A DNA stretch of 49,208 nt from Mycobacterium sp. AT1 (GTDB lineage: Bacteria; Actinomycetota; Actinomycetes; Mycobacteriales; Mycobacteriaceae), in NCBI RefSeq assembly GCF_002043095.1, contig NZ_MVOC01000068.1:1-49208 (forward strand), given 5' to 3'. How positions within the stretch are numbered: the first letter of the stretch is position 1; every line of letters starts with the position of its first letter. A program made the position numbers and the translations under genes. Below, one piece after another: positions 32,589 to 41,471 of the stretch. The notes under the pieces were generated by a model that saw only the letters and a program-made list of their open reading frames with translations, had not been told where the DNA came from and did not search any database.

Positions 32589-34129
32589 GCCGGTGTTGAC
32601 CGGGCGGCACGGGGAAACTCATCGGAGCCGATCGGCGGGCTGAGTAGATCCCTGGCGCGCAGAGCCAGCCAGAATTCGGCGATGGTCCCGGTGTCCGCGA
32701 TTCGGCGGCCCGTGATGTCCTCGACGCGTTGGATCCGGTACACCACCGTCTGGCGGTGCAACCCCATCGCCTTCGCCGTCCTGACCCAGGACCGTTCACA
32801 TCGCAGATACGCGTCGAGCGTCTCGACCATGTCACTCGAGTGCGCCGCGTCGTAGGCGACGAGTCTCCCGAGCACGCGGTCGACCACCACTTGCGCTTCC
32901 TCGGTGTCGCGCAGCACCGACAGCATCGTGACGTCGCCGTAGCGGGCGGTGCGGTCGGCGGTGCTGTCGGCGGCGCGCATGGCCCATGTTGCCTCGCGCA
33001 TGGCGGCAGGGCCGCGACGCGGATGGCCGAGGAGGTCGCTGACGCCGATCGCCGCCGCCGCGCCGACGCGGTGCCGCAACGCGGCGAGCGGAGACTCGCC
33101 CGCCGACACCAGCGCGTAGAGCACGGCCCCGCGCCTGAGGAGGAGATGCGGTACTTGGCGGCGGCCAAGGCTGACGTGCAGATGCCGTTCGGCAGACTGC
33201 GACCCGCCCGAGACGGCGATCAGGACGCAGCCCGCGGGCCGCAGACTGCGGTCGGCGAGCATGCGAACGGACTCTGCGCCGGTGAGCCGACCGTCGCACA
33301 ACGACGCCAACAGCTCGGCGCCGACGCGACGGTCGTGCTCTCGTCGCACGCTCTGCTGGGCCAGGAGTACCGCCATCGCCGACGCCAGATGCTGGAGCTG
33401 GACGACGTCGGGCGGCGACGCACGAAAACCGTGCGCCACCAACACCGTCGGGTCCTCGTCCGGTACCTCTACCACCAGCGCGCGGTCGTCGCCAGCCAGC
33501 AGGTGCAGCACCCCGGGCACCGCACCCCGGCGGGCCGAGATTTCGTCGGTAAGGGCTCGGCGAAGGCCTTCGGGCACCGGGTCGGACGAGTCGAGGGCCA
33601 CCTCGCCGGTGGCGGAGTCGAGCACGGCGAGCCGGCAGGCGACCTCGCGACCGAGTTGGCGCAACGCATTCTCGGCCCCCGACCGTCCGACGGACTGGCG
33701 GATCACCTGATACACCCGCTCGGTGACGGCAATCCGTCTGCTGTCGTCGTTCTCCGCGCCGCCGGCCACGGCCCGGCCGATGGCGGCGAACCCGACCGAA
33801 TAGGGCACCAGCAGGACGGCGAAGCCGAGGTCGTCGGCGAGCGTGACCGCCGAAGGAGTCAGATCGGGAGTGGCCGAGTCGAGGCCGATGACGATGCCGC
33901 AAATCCCGTTCTCGTTCAGACCGCGGATCAGGGCGAGCTGGCCCGTCGCGGACCCGGGGAGGGTGCGCCCGTTCTTCATCAACAGTTCGCCGCCAGCCAA
34001 CCACGACCACGGTTCCTCGAGGTCGGACGTCTGCGCCCACGACACCGGGCGGTCGAGGCCGCGGGCCCCCGCACGGACGGTCAGACGCAGGTGGGGAGCA
34101 TCGACGAGGTCGCCTAGGCGGTACGTCAT
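32585..34129 (-). CDS. PucR-family transcriptional regulator
   Basis: A 514-residue regulator. The N-terminal PucR domain (about residues 1-130) begins MTYRLGDLVDAPHLRLTV and contains WAQTSDLEEPWSWLAGGELLMKNG, a block I associate with PucR/purine catabolism regulators. The centre is a GGDEF-like or GAF-like region, and the C-terminus is the PucR helix-turn-helix: ETLDAYLRCERSWVRTAKAMGLHRQTVVYRIQRVEDITGR. The family senses nitrogen compounds such as ureides, amino acids and polyamines. It is divergent from the APC-SDR-SDR-ureohydrolase-CE4 operon, with a 142-base spacer holding two direct repeats, and is the obvious regulator of that operon. Confidence 0.88.
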   Translation of the reverse strand: MTYRLGDLVDAPHLRLTVRAGARGLDRPVSWAQTSDLEEPWSWLAGGELLMKNGRTLPGSATGQLALIRGLNENGICGIVIGLDSATPDLTPSAVTLADDLGFAVLLVPYSVGFAAIGRAVAGGAENDDSRRIAVTERVYQVIRQSVGRSGAENALRQLGREVACRLAVLDSATGEVALDSSDPVPEGLRRALTDEISARRGAVPGVLHLLAGDDRALVVEVPDEDPTVLVAHGFRASPPDVVQLQHLASAMAVLLAQQSVRREHDRRVGAELLASLCDGRLTGAESVRMLADRSLRPAGCVLIAVSGGSQSAERHLHVSLGRRQVPHLLLRRGAVLYALVSAGESPLAALRHRVGAAAAIGVSDLLGHPRRGPAAMREATWAMRAADSTADRTARYGDVTMLSVLRDTEEAQVVVDRVLGRLVAYDAAHSSDMVETLDAYLRCERSWVRTAKAMGLHRQTVVYRIQRVEDITGRRIADTGTIAEFWLALRARDLLSPPIGSDEFPRAARSTPA

Positions 34130-34170
34130 GAATCGCTCTCCTGCATCTCGGGCGCCGCTGATGCCAACTT

Positions 34171-34210
34171 AGACGATCATCCAAGGCTGAGTATTGACTT
34201 CAGACGATTA
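34171..34210. promoter_or_regulatory. Direct repeats in the pucR/APC spacer
   Basis: AGACGATCA (34171-34179) and AGACGATTA (34202-34210) are 31 bases apart, close to three helical turns, so both face the same side of the DNA. They are candidate PucR sites. An inverted repeat of CGGGT/ACCCG flanks follows (about 34211-34231). Confidence 0.4.
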
Positions 34211-34271
34211 GCGGGTTCTGTTTCGACCCGAACAGGTAGAAGGTCGCTACAACCACTCTGGAGGAGAAGCG

Positions 34272-35741
34272 ATGTCAGAACTGACGCCAGACACCCGGGC
34301 GCCCCGCGCCGAGGCGCCCTCGACGTTGAGCCGCGGCTTCAGCTTCCGTTCGGCGTTGGCGCTGGCGTTCGCCGACGTGTCACCCATCGCCGCGGTGTAC
34401 GCGATCTTCACCCTCGGACTGTTCGCCGTCGGCCCAAAGTTCTTCTGGGCGTTTCCCGTCGTGCTGATCGGTCAACTCCTCGTCGCCGGTGTCTTCGGTG
34501 AGTTGGCTTCGCGGTGGCCGTATGCCGGCAGCGTCTACCAGTGGTCGCGACACGTGCGCGGCACGACGTGGGGATGGGTCGCCGCATGGGCGTACATGTG
34601 GGGCCTGACCATCGCGCTCGGCACGCTGTCCTACGCCGCGAGCGGCTTCCTGCTGCAGATCTTCGGCGTCACCGAGCCGTCGCGGTGGGGGACGGCGACG
34701 GTGGCGATCGTCATCATCGCGCTCGGCACCATGGTCAACATCGTGGGCCGGCAGGTACTGAAGGTGATGGTGATCGCCAGCATCACGTGTGAGGTCATCG
34801 GCTCGGTCGGACTGGGAATCGTGCTCCTCGTGTTCTACCGCGAGAATCCGTTCTCGGCGTTGTTCTCCAGCGCGGGCATTCCCGATGCAGAGACGTGGAC
34901 GTCGGGGCCCATGCTGCTCGCCGTGGCCTTCGTCGGATGGTCCTTCCTCGGCTTCGAAGCGGCGGGATCCGTCGCCGAGGAGGTCGAGGATCCCGAGCGC
35001 AACGTGCCAAAGGCGATCATCTTCGGCCTGCTCCTGGTCGGACTGGTGGTCATGTTCTCCAGTGCCGCGCTGATTCTCGCCATTCCGAACCTCGACGAGG
35101 TCGTGGCCTCCCAGGCCGGGGACGTGGTGTCCGAGACGCTGACCACCCACCTCGGGGCGGGCGTGACCAAACCGCTGCTCGCCATGTTCGTCATCGGCTT
35201 CATCTCGAGTTTCCTCGCGGTGCAGGCCGCGGTGTCGCGATGCATCTGGGGCGCCGCCCGGGACCGTAGCCTGCCCGGATCCAAGGTGCTCGGCAGGCTG
35301 GCCGGCCCGGAACGCTTGCCCGTCAACGCGATTGCCCTGACCGCCATCGTCGCCATCGTCTTCATCCTCTTGGCCGGTTCGCAGTTCTACAACATCCTGG
35401 TGAACTTCAACATCATCGGCTTCTACATCGCGTTTGGTGTGCCGGTGATCGGCGCAGCCGTCGCCCGGCTGACCGGCAAGTGGCGCCCCGGACCGTTCAC
35501 CCTCGGCAGGTGGGGTGCTCCCGTCACCTACGCGGCGTCACTGTGGATCATCTTCGAGACCGTCAACGTCGCGTGGCCGCGTACCCAGCCCGGCCAACCA
35601 TGGTTCATCAACTGGGCCAGCGTGCTCACCACCGTCGTGCTCGCCGTCGTCGGCGGTGCGATCTACCTCACCGTGCGGCGCAACATCGAGGCGCCGATCG
35701 GCGAGCGACTAGGTCACGACGCCGAGACGTCCGGAACATGA
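34272..35741 (+). CDS. APC-family amine/amino acid permease of the PucR cassette
   Basis: A 489-residue permease with about 12 spans. The first span region ALALAFADVSPIAAVYAIFTLGL and GELASRWPYAGSVYQWSRHV, then GFEAAGSVAEEVEDPERNVPKAI, are typical of APC carriers for amino acids, GABA, choline-like or polyamine substrates. GGAGGAG stands eight bases before the ATG. It is the first gene of a five-gene operon, and its stop overlaps the next start (ATGA). The substrate is likely the compound degraded by the operon. Confidence 0.88.
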   Translation: MSELTPDTRAPRAEAPSTLSRGFSFRSALALAFADVSPIAAVYAIFTLGLFAVGPKFFWAFPVVLIGQLLVAGVFGELASRWPYAGSVYQWSRHVRGTTWGWVAAWAYMWGLTIALGTLSYAASGFLLQIFGVTEPSRWGTATVAIVIIALGTMVNIVGRQVLKVMVIASITCEVIGSVGLGIVLLVFYRENPFSALFSSAGIPDAETWTSGPMLLAVAFVGWSFLGFEAAGSVAEEVEDPERNVPKAIIFGLLLVGLVVMFSSAALILAIPNLDEVVASQAGDVVSETLTTHLGAGVTKPLLAMFVIGFISSFLAVQAAVSRCIWGAARDRSLPGSKVLGRLAGPERLPVNAIALTAIVAIVFILLAGSQFYNILVNFNIIGFYIAFGVPVIGAAVARLTGKWRPGPFTLGRWGAPVTYAASLWIIFETVNVAWPRTQPGQPWFINWASVLTTVVLAVVGGAIYLTVRRNIEAPIGERLGHDAETSGT

Positions 35742-36424
35742 TGTCCCGCAACGCAATCGTCACCGGATCGGAGTCTGGGATCGGTGCCGCCATCGCCGAC
35801 CTGCTGCGTGCCTCGGGGTGGTCCGTCATGGGCGTCGACCTGTCGCCGACCGCCGACCACGTCGCCGACGTGTCCGACCCCGAAGCCGTCCGAACCGCGG
35901 TCGGGAGGATCCTCGACGACGCCGGCGGGGTCGACGCACTCGTCTCGGCCGCGGGGCACTACGACATCACCCCGGTCTCGGAGATCTCCGCCGAGGCGTT
36001 GCACCGAATGCTCCGCGTCCACCTCGGGGGACTGCGCAACACTGCGCGCGCCGTCCTGCCCTCGATGGTGGCCCGCGGTGGCGGCGCAATCGTCGCGGTG
36101 ACCTCCGAGCTCGCGATCGGTGGCGGCGACGGTGACGCGCACTACGCGGCGGCGAAGGGAGCCGTCATCGGGTTGGTGCGCAGCCTTGCCGCCGAATACG
36201 CCGATCGCGGCGTGCGGATCAACGCGGTGGCGCCCGGACCGACCGACACGCCGCTGCTGGCCGCGGACTCTCCCTGGCGCGCAACGGATTACCTGTCGAC
36301 GCTGCCGAACCGCCGATTGACCCGACCGGACGAGATCGCGCGGGTCGTCGAATTCCTGGTGAGCGCCGACGCCGCCTTTTGCACAGGCGAGGTCATCTCA
36401 CCCAATGGTGGAGCGGTGATCTGA
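35738..36424 (+). CDS. SDR-family oxidoreductase (first of a tandem pair)
   Basis: A 228-residue short-chain dehydrogenase. NAD(P) motif TGSESGIG near residue 10, a shortened second part of the Rossmann fold (VDLSPTADHVADVSD), active-site Ser in AVTSELAIGG and the Y-x3-K pair in AHYAAAKGA; C-terminal CTGEVISPNGGAVI. ATG 35738 overlaps the permease stop by four bases; a second ATG follows at once. Substrate unknown. It probably oxidises an alcohol intermediate in the cassette pathway. Confidence 0.85.
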   Translation: MMSRNAIVTGSESGIGAAIADLLRASGWSVMGVDLSPTADHVADVSDPEAVRTAVGRILDDAGGVDALVSAAGHYDITPVSEISAEALHRMLRVHLGGLRNTARAVLPSMVARGGGAIVAVTSELAIGGGDGDAHYAAAKGAVIGLVRSLAAEYADRGVRINAVAPGPTDTPLLAADSPWRATDYLSTLPNRRLTRPDEIARVVEFLVSADAAFCTGEVISPNGGAVI

Positions 36425-37185
36425 TGGAGACACCCCTGAGAGGACGGCTGGCGCTGGTGACCGGTGCCGCGCAAGGCATCGGCGCGGCGATCGCCCGCAG
36501 GCTGGCCGCCGACGGTGCCGACGTCGCGGTCAACGATTTGACGGACGGCGAGTCGCTGGCCGAGGTGGTCGCGGCGACCGGTGGCTTCCCCGCGGTCGGC
36601 GACGTCAGTGCACCCGACGTCGCGACGTTGGTCGACGGGATCGAGAGGGACCGCGGGCCAGTCGACGTCCTGGTGTGCAACGCGGCGTACATGTCGATGG
36701 CCCCGTTTGGCGAAGACGACGAGGACGATTGGTGGCGTGTCGTCGAGGTCAACCTCGCGGGCACGTTCCGACTGATTCAAGCGGTCCTACCCGGAATGCG
36801 CCGTGCCGGAGGCGGAAACATCGTCGTCATCGCCTCCGAGTGGGGGGTCATCGGCTGGCCGGACGCCAGTGCCTACTCGGCCTCGAAGGCGGGACTCATC
36901 GCGCTGGTGAAGACCTTGGGCCGCGAACTGGCGCGGGAGAACATCACCGTCAACGCGGTGGCACCCGGCGTCGTCGACACCCCACAACTCCTCGTCGACG
37001 CGGCGTCGGCCGGGGTCTCCCTCGACGAGATGCGCAGGCGCTACGGCACCGACATCCCGATGGGTCGAATCGGCAGGCCGGAGGAAATCGCCAGCGCGGT
37101 AGCTTTGCTGGCGCGCAACGACATTGGCGCGATGGTAGGCCAAACACTACAGATCAACGGAGGATCGACACGGTGCCGGGCATGA
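36424..37185 (+). CDS. SDR-family oxidoreductase (second of a tandem pair)
   Basis: A 253-residue short-chain dehydrogenase with VTGAAQGIG at about residue 13, VNDLTD suggesting NAD over NADP (acidic residue after strand 2), NAAYMSMAP, Ser in IASEWGVIG and the Y-x3-K in SAYSASKAG. The C-terminus ends MVGQTLQINGG. Its ATG overlaps the previous stop (TGATG). The two SDRs are only distantly similar, so they likely catalyse different steps rather than being a recent duplication. Confidence 0.87.
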   Translation: METPLRGRLALVTGAAQGIGAAIARRLAADGADVAVNDLTDGESLAEVVAATGGFPAVGDVSAPDVATLVDGIERDRGPVDVLVCNAAYMSMAPFGEDDEDDWWRVVEVNLAGTFRLIQAVLPGMRRAGGGNIVVIASEWGVIGWPDASAYSASKAGLIALVKTLGRELARENITVNAVAPGVVDTPQLLVDAASAGVSLDEMRRRYGTDIPMGRIGRPEEIASAVALLARNDIGAMVGQTLQINGGSTRCRA

Positions 37186-38135
37186 ACGACGACGTCAAGG
37201 GTCAGGCGGACGGCCAGGCCACTCCGCGGTACGCCGGGCTGACGACATTCGCCCGGCTGCCGCGCCGAGAGGACGTATCCCGTTGTGACGTGGCGATACT
37301 CGGCATACCGTTCGACTCCGGCGTGACGTACCGGCCCGGCGCCCGGTTCGGGCCATCGCACATCCGGCAGGCGTCACGGCTGCTGCGGCCGTACAACCCG
37401 CAGCTCGACGTGTCCCCGTTCGCGGGTCAGCAGGTGGTCGACGCCGGAGACGTGGCGGCCAACCCGTTCGACATCGCCGCCGCGGTGCGCGAGATCGAAT
37501 CTGCCGCAGACGAACTCATCCAGTCGGGAGCCCGGCTGATCACCCTCGGCGGTGACCACACCATCGCCTACCCGCTGTTGCGCGCCCACCATCGCCGGTA
37601 CGGCCCCGTCGCGCTGCTGCACTTCGACGCCCATCTCGACACGTGGGACACCTACTTCGACGCACCGGTGACGCACGGGACGCCGTTCCGCCGAGCCGCC
37701 GAGGAAGGCCTCTTCGTTCCAGGGCACAGTGCTCACGTCGGCATCCGTGGATCTCTCTACGCCCCAAGCGACCTCGTCGAGGACGCCGGGTTCGGGTTCA
37801 CCGTGGTGCACTGCGCGGAGTTCGAGCGGCGGTCTACCGACGACGTCGTCGGGCAACTGCGCGACGCCATCGGCGACCGGCCGCTCTACGTGTCGATCGA
37901 CATCGACGTACTCGACCCCGCCCACGCCCCTGCGACGGGGACGCCGGAGGCTGGAGGCATGACCAGTCGCGAACTCTTGGCGATCATCCGGGGACTGGAC
38001 GGCGCCGACCTGGTCGGCGCCGACATCGTTGAGGTGTCGCCGGCCTATGACCACGCCGAGATCACCGGTGTCGCCGCCGCCAACGTCGCCTACGAACTCA
38101 TCTCGTTGCTCGCCAAGAAGGCCAGGGCATCGTGA
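37173..38135 (+). CDS. Agmatinase-family ureohydrolase
   Basis: A 320-residue Mn-dependent ureohydrolase (arginase/agmatinase/guanidinobutyrase family), which would release urea from a guanidino compound. Metal ligands are visible in GGDHTI, HFDAHLDTWD and SIDIDVLDPAHAPATGTPEAGG, all intact. The start is best at GTG 37173: GGAGG lies nine bases upstream, whereas the ATG at 37182 is 18 bases away. It overlaps the 3' end of the previous SDR by 13 bases. The specificity loop is not that of a classical agmatinase that I could assert, so guanidinopropionate, guanidinobutyrate or another guanidino acid are alternatives. Confidence 0.87.
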   Translation: MPGMNDDVKGQADGQATPRYAGLTTFARLPRREDVSRCDVAILGIPFDSGVTYRPGARFGPSHIRQASRLLRPYNPQLDVSPFAGQQVVDAGDVAANPFDIAAAVREIESAADELIQSGARLITLGGDHTIAYPLLRAHHRRYGPVALLHFDAHLDTWDTYFDAPVTHGTPFRRAAEEGLFVPGHSAHVGIRGSLYAPSDLVEDAGFGFTVVHCAEFERRSTDDVVGQLRDAIGDRPLYVSIDIDVLDPAHAPATGTPEAGGMTSRELLAIIRGLDGADLVGADIVEVSPAYDHAEITGVAAANVAYELISLLAKKARAS

Positions 38136-39001
38136 CGGTGCCCGCCGCCCCGGTGCCATGGCCGGGTGCCGCCCGGTGTGCGGCGTCGTTCAGCTTCGAC
38201 GTGGACGCGGAGTCGGCGATGCTGGCCGTCGACCATGGCCACGCCAACCGGATGTCGGCCATGAGCCATCAGGCCTACGGCCCGCTGGTCGGCGTTCCGC
38301 GGATCCTGAAGATACTCGCCCGCCACGAGATCACGTCGACCTTCTTCGTGCCCGGATACACCGCGGTGCGATACCCCGACGTCGTCCGCAGCATCGTCGA
38401 CGAGGGTCACGAGATCGCCCATCACGGGTACCTGCACGAGGCGATGGCGGGATTGTCCGCCACGGAAGAGGCTGCGATCCTCGACCGCGGTACCGATGCG
38501 TTGGAGAAGGTCACCGGGATCAAGCCGGTCGGTTACCGGGCGCCCATGTGGGAGCTCAACTGGCACTCTCCGCAGTTGTTGTCGGACAGGGGCTTTCTCT
38601 ACGACAGCTCGTTGATGGACGCCGACCATCCCTACGAGCTGGCCGTCGGAGCGACGTCGTTGGTCGAGATTCCGATTCAGTGGGCTCTCGACGACTGGGA
38701 GCAGTACTGCTTCATCCCGGACTTCTCCGGTACGGGCCTCATCGAGAGCCCCGCCAAGGTCGGCGAGATGTGGCGCCTGGAGTTCGACGCGATGCGCGCC
38801 GAGGGCGGGTGCTACGTGTTGACCAACCACCCGTTCCTCACCGGACGTCCGTCGCGGGCGGCGGCGTTGGAGAGCCTCGTTTCCTACGTGTGCTCCCTCG
38901 ACGACGTCTGGGTGGCGCACCTCGGGGCGATCGCCGAACACGTCCGCGGGCTCGGCCTGGCACCTCGTTCGGTGCAGCGGCCGGACCCCGCCGACTTCTA
39001 G
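38132..39001 (+). CDS. CE4 polysaccharide deacetylase-family amidohydrolase (PuuE/HpPgdA-like)
   Basis: A 289-residue NodB-fold metal hydrolase. Motif 1 is FSFDVDAESAM (in place of TFDDG), motif 2 is HEIAHHGYLHE with the His pair, and motif 3 is GYRAPMWELN. This set marks the cytosolic PuuE/cyclic imidase-like branch of CE4, whose members open small cyclic amides (allantoin, imides) rather than deacetylating wall sugars; no signal peptide is present, which agrees. It starts with GTG 38132, overlapping the ureohydrolase stop by four bases. Last gene of the cassette; it faces the Rv3311-like gene eight bases away. Confidence 0.82.
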   Translation: MTVPAAPVPWPGAARCAASFSFDVDAESAMLAVDHGHANRMSAMSHQAYGPLVGVPRILKILARHEITSTFFVPGYTAVRYPDVVRSIVDEGHEIAHHGYLHEAMAGLSATEEAAILDRGTDALEKVTGIKPVGYRAPMWELNWHSPQLLSDRGFLYDSSLMDADHPYELAVGATSLVEIPIQWALDDWEQYCFIPDFSGTGLIESPAKVGEMWRLEFDAMRAEGGCYVLTNHPFLTGRPSRAAALESLVSYVCSLDDVWVAHLGAIAEHVRGLGLAPRSVQRPDPADF

Positions 39002-39008
39002 CGTCCGC

Positions 39009-40271
39009 TCACTCCTCGCGCAGGCGGGACTCCACGAAGTTCTCGACCTTCTCCCACTGCGCGACGGCCGTGGCGTACGGCGCGGGGGGCTTGGCGACCT
39101 TGTCGGGAGTCAGGACGTGCCCGACGAACTTGCCGAACGGCTGATCGGTGTCGAGAGCGTCCTCGACCGTGCTGTCCTCGGCGTAGTCACCGACATCGCG
39201 AATCAACTCGACCGCGAGTTCGAGCTGATCGGCGTCCACGGCCTCGGGGCCATCGGCGATGTCGTCGGCGAGGGTCCGCAACACGTACACGTTGTCGTCG
39301 GTGACCCGGATCTGCAGCGAGCCGTCGGTGGCGGCGGTCTTGATGTCGTCGAAGGTGGCGAGATCCGAGAGGTCGCTCTCGTGCTCGTCGGCGAGATAGC
39401 GCGCCAGCGCGCGTTCGGACCCGAACACGCTGATGCGGCCGTTGCGGCCGAGGAAGATCGGCTGGTCGTCCAGGTAACAGCGCAGGGTGTAGAACGTGCC
39501 GCCGCGGGTGAGCAGACGGATGGGGTCGATCCCGACGTGCGCCCAGAAGTCCTCGTCGCTGCCGAGCACCTGCTGGGTGGCCTGCGCGGCCAGGACGGCC
39601 TCCTCGTCGTCGGTGTCGACGTCGTCTTCGATCACGGCGTCGTCGGCGTCTTCTACTTCGTCGACCTCCGGCGCCGGCTCGGCCAGCTCGGCGGCGGCCT
39701 TCTCTGATGCCGCGGAGTCGACCTCGGGGATGGTGACGATCTCGTCGATCGCGTCGACCACCCCGTCCCAACCGCGGGCGATCACGGCCTCGATCTCGGC
39801 CCAGCGCTTACGGCCGCCGCGTCCTTCGAACGCTTCGAGTCCGCCACCAAGGGAACCAAGGACGGGGTTGCCGTTGAAGAACTTCGACACCACCGGCAGA
39901 TCGCAGACCGAGCCGATCGCCTGCACCACGGCTAATGCGCCGAGCAGCGTCTCCACCGATTCCTCGGACGGCTTCTCGGCGGCCACCTCGGGAACGCCGA
40001 TCAGATCGTGCCGGCGGTCTTCGGCCGGATCGAACCGGTGCGCCGAGGATTCTTTCAGCTCCGGGTACGCGGGGTGATCGGTGAGGTCGTTGTCGGTACT
40101 GGTCCTGACGAATGCCGCCAGATCAGCCACCGATTCGAAGCCGTACAGGTCGTCGTCCTTGCCGAGGAACGCCTGCCACTCGTCGTCGGCGTCACGCCAC
40201 GACGGAGCCCACAGTGTGTACAGATCGCCCTTGGTCAGACCGAGCCTCACCGGCACGATGTCAGCAGCCAT
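39009..40271 (-). CDS. Conserved mycobacterial protein, Rv3311-like
   Basis: A 420-residue acidic soluble protein of unknown function. From memory the M. tuberculosis homologue Rv3311 is the same length and lies in the same neighbourhood. N-terminus VPVRLGLTKGDLYTLWAPSWR, a central acidic linker (about residues 200-230, many Asp/Glu) and a second half that repeats the theme LTRGGTFYTLRCYLDD...ISVFGSERALARYLADEH, echoing DDLYGFESVADLAAFVRTS of the first half; I read this as an internal duplication of a small alpha/beta unit. ATG 40271 is chosen; upstream codons in frame lack support. No signal or membrane segment. Confidence 0.8.
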   Translation of the reverse strand: MAADIVPVRLGLTKGDLYTLWAPSWRDADDEWQAFLGKDDDLYGFESVADLAAFVRTSTDNDLTDHPAYPELKESSAHRFDPAEDRRHDLIGVPEVAAEKPSEESVETLLGALAVVQAIGSVCDLPVVSKFFNGNPVLGSLGGGLEAFEGRGGRKRWAEIEAVIARGWDGVVDAIDEIVTIPEVDSAASEKAAAELAEPAPEVDEVEDADDAVIEDDVDTDDEEAVLAAQATQQVLGSDEDFWAHVGIDPIRLLTRGGTFYTLRCYLDDQPIFLGRNGRISVFGSERALARYLADEHESDLSDLATFDDIKTAATDGSLQIRVTDDNVYVLRTLADDIADGPEAVDADQLELAVELIRDVGDYAEDSTVEDALDTDQPFGKFVGHVLTPDKVAKPPAPYATAVAQWEKVENFVESRLREE

Positions 40272-40381
40272 GCGGCACAGCCTAACGACGGTGTCTGGCG
40301 GAGTTGCCGACACCCGGTGCGCGCGACTCCGGCCGGGTACCAGGGGACTCGGGAGCCACCCGCCCGGGGGACGATGGCGTC

Positions 40382-41458
40382 ATGCGCGCAGTCGTCTTCG
40401 AACGGTTTGGTGGCCCCGTCGACGTCCGGTCGGTCCCCGACCCGGTGCCGTCACCGGGCGGTGTCGTGGTGGAGGTGCACGCCACGGGCCTGTGCCGCAG
40501 TGACTGGCACGCCTGGGCCGGCCACGACGACGGGGTGGCACTGCCGCACGTGCCCGGTCACGAACTCGTCGGCGTCGTCGTCGAGGTGGGGGCCGACGTG
40601 CGGCGGTGGTCCGTCGGGGATCGCGTCACGACGCCCTTCGTGTGTGGGTGTGGCGTTTGCGAATGGTGTCACGCCGGGCAGGCACAGGTGTGTCCGGCGC
40701 AGACCCAGCCCGGGTTCACGCACTGGGGGTCCTTCGCCGAACGGGTGGCCCTGCACGCGGCCGACACCAATCTGGTCGCCGTCACCGATCTGGTGGAGGA
40801 TTCGGCGGCCGCGGCGCTTGGCTGCCGATTCGCGACCGCGTACCGGGCGCTGCATGCCCGGGCCGGCGTCCGCCCGGGGGAGTGGGTCACCGTCGTCGGG
40901 GTGGGCGGCGTCGGCCTCAGTGCGGTGCAGATCGCCGTCGCGGCAGGCGCCAAGGTGGTCGCCGTCGACCGGACCCCAGCGGCTTTGGAGCTGGCGCGCG
41001 GCCTTGGGGCGGCCCACACCGTGCTGGCGGGTGGGGGCGAGCGGAGCGACGGGGGAGTGGTCGGGGGAGCGGACGTCGCCGCCGAGGTCCACGACTTCAC
41101 GGGAGGTGGCAGTCACGTCGCGGTCGACGCGGTCGGATCCGAGAGCACGTGCGCCGACGCCATCCACAGCCTGCGGCGGCGCGGCCGACACGTTCAGGTC
41201 GGCCTGTTGCCCGCCGTCGGCGGACACCCCGCGGTGCCGATGGATCGCGTAATCGGTTGGGAGCTGGACGTTCTCGGCAGCCACGGGATGGCGAGCGTGG
41301 ACTATCCCGACATGTTGGCCTTGGTCGAGGCGGGGACGTTGCGCCCGCAGGACCTCGTCGAGCGGGTGGTCGGTCTGACCGAAGGCGCCCAGCTGCTGCC
41401 GACTCTGGACACGGCCGCCCCGGTCGGCGTGACTCTGATCGATCCGCGCCTGATCTGA
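40382..41458 (+). CDS. Zinc-dependent alcohol dehydrogenase (MDR family)
   Basis: A 358-residue medium-chain dehydrogenase. Catalytic Zn site: GLCRSDWHAW (Cys near residue 37) and GHELVG (His-Glu near 60); structural Zn loop CGCGVCEWCHAGQAQVC at about 90-106; NAD-binding GVGGVGLSAVQIA near 175-187. The C-terminal motif GSHGMASVDYPDML suggests an alcohol or sorbitol-type dehydrogenase of unknown substrate. No close operon partner: the gene lies between two convergent or divergent genes (13 bases before the HxlR gene's 3' end). The ATG follows a GGGGGAC stretch. Confidence 0.87.
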   Translation: MRAVVFERFGGPVDVRSVPDPVPSPGGVVVEVHATGLCRSDWHAWAGHDDGVALPHVPGHELVGVVVEVGADVRRWSVGDRVTTPFVCGCGVCEWCHAGQAQVCPAQTQPGFTHWGSFAERVALHAADTNLVAVTDLVEDSAAAALGCRFATAYRALHARAGVRPGEWVTVVGVGGVGLSAVQIAVAAGAKVVAVDRTPAALELARGLGAAHTVLAGGGERSDGGVVGGADVAAEVHDFTGGGSHVAVDAVGSESTCADAIHSLRRRGRHVQVGLLPAVGGHPAVPMDRVIGWELDVLGSHGMASVDYPDMLALVEAGTLRPQDLVERVVGLTEGAQLLPTLDTAAPVGVTLIDPRLI

Positions 41459-41471
41459 GGTTCGGAGCGGG

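Noticed and set aside
32585..39001. CE4 gene as a cell-wall peptidoglycan deacetylase
   Set aside because: No signal peptide or membrane anchor, and motif 1 is FDVDAE rather than TFDDG, as in cytosolic PuuE/HpPgdA-like enzymes; the operon is metabolic.
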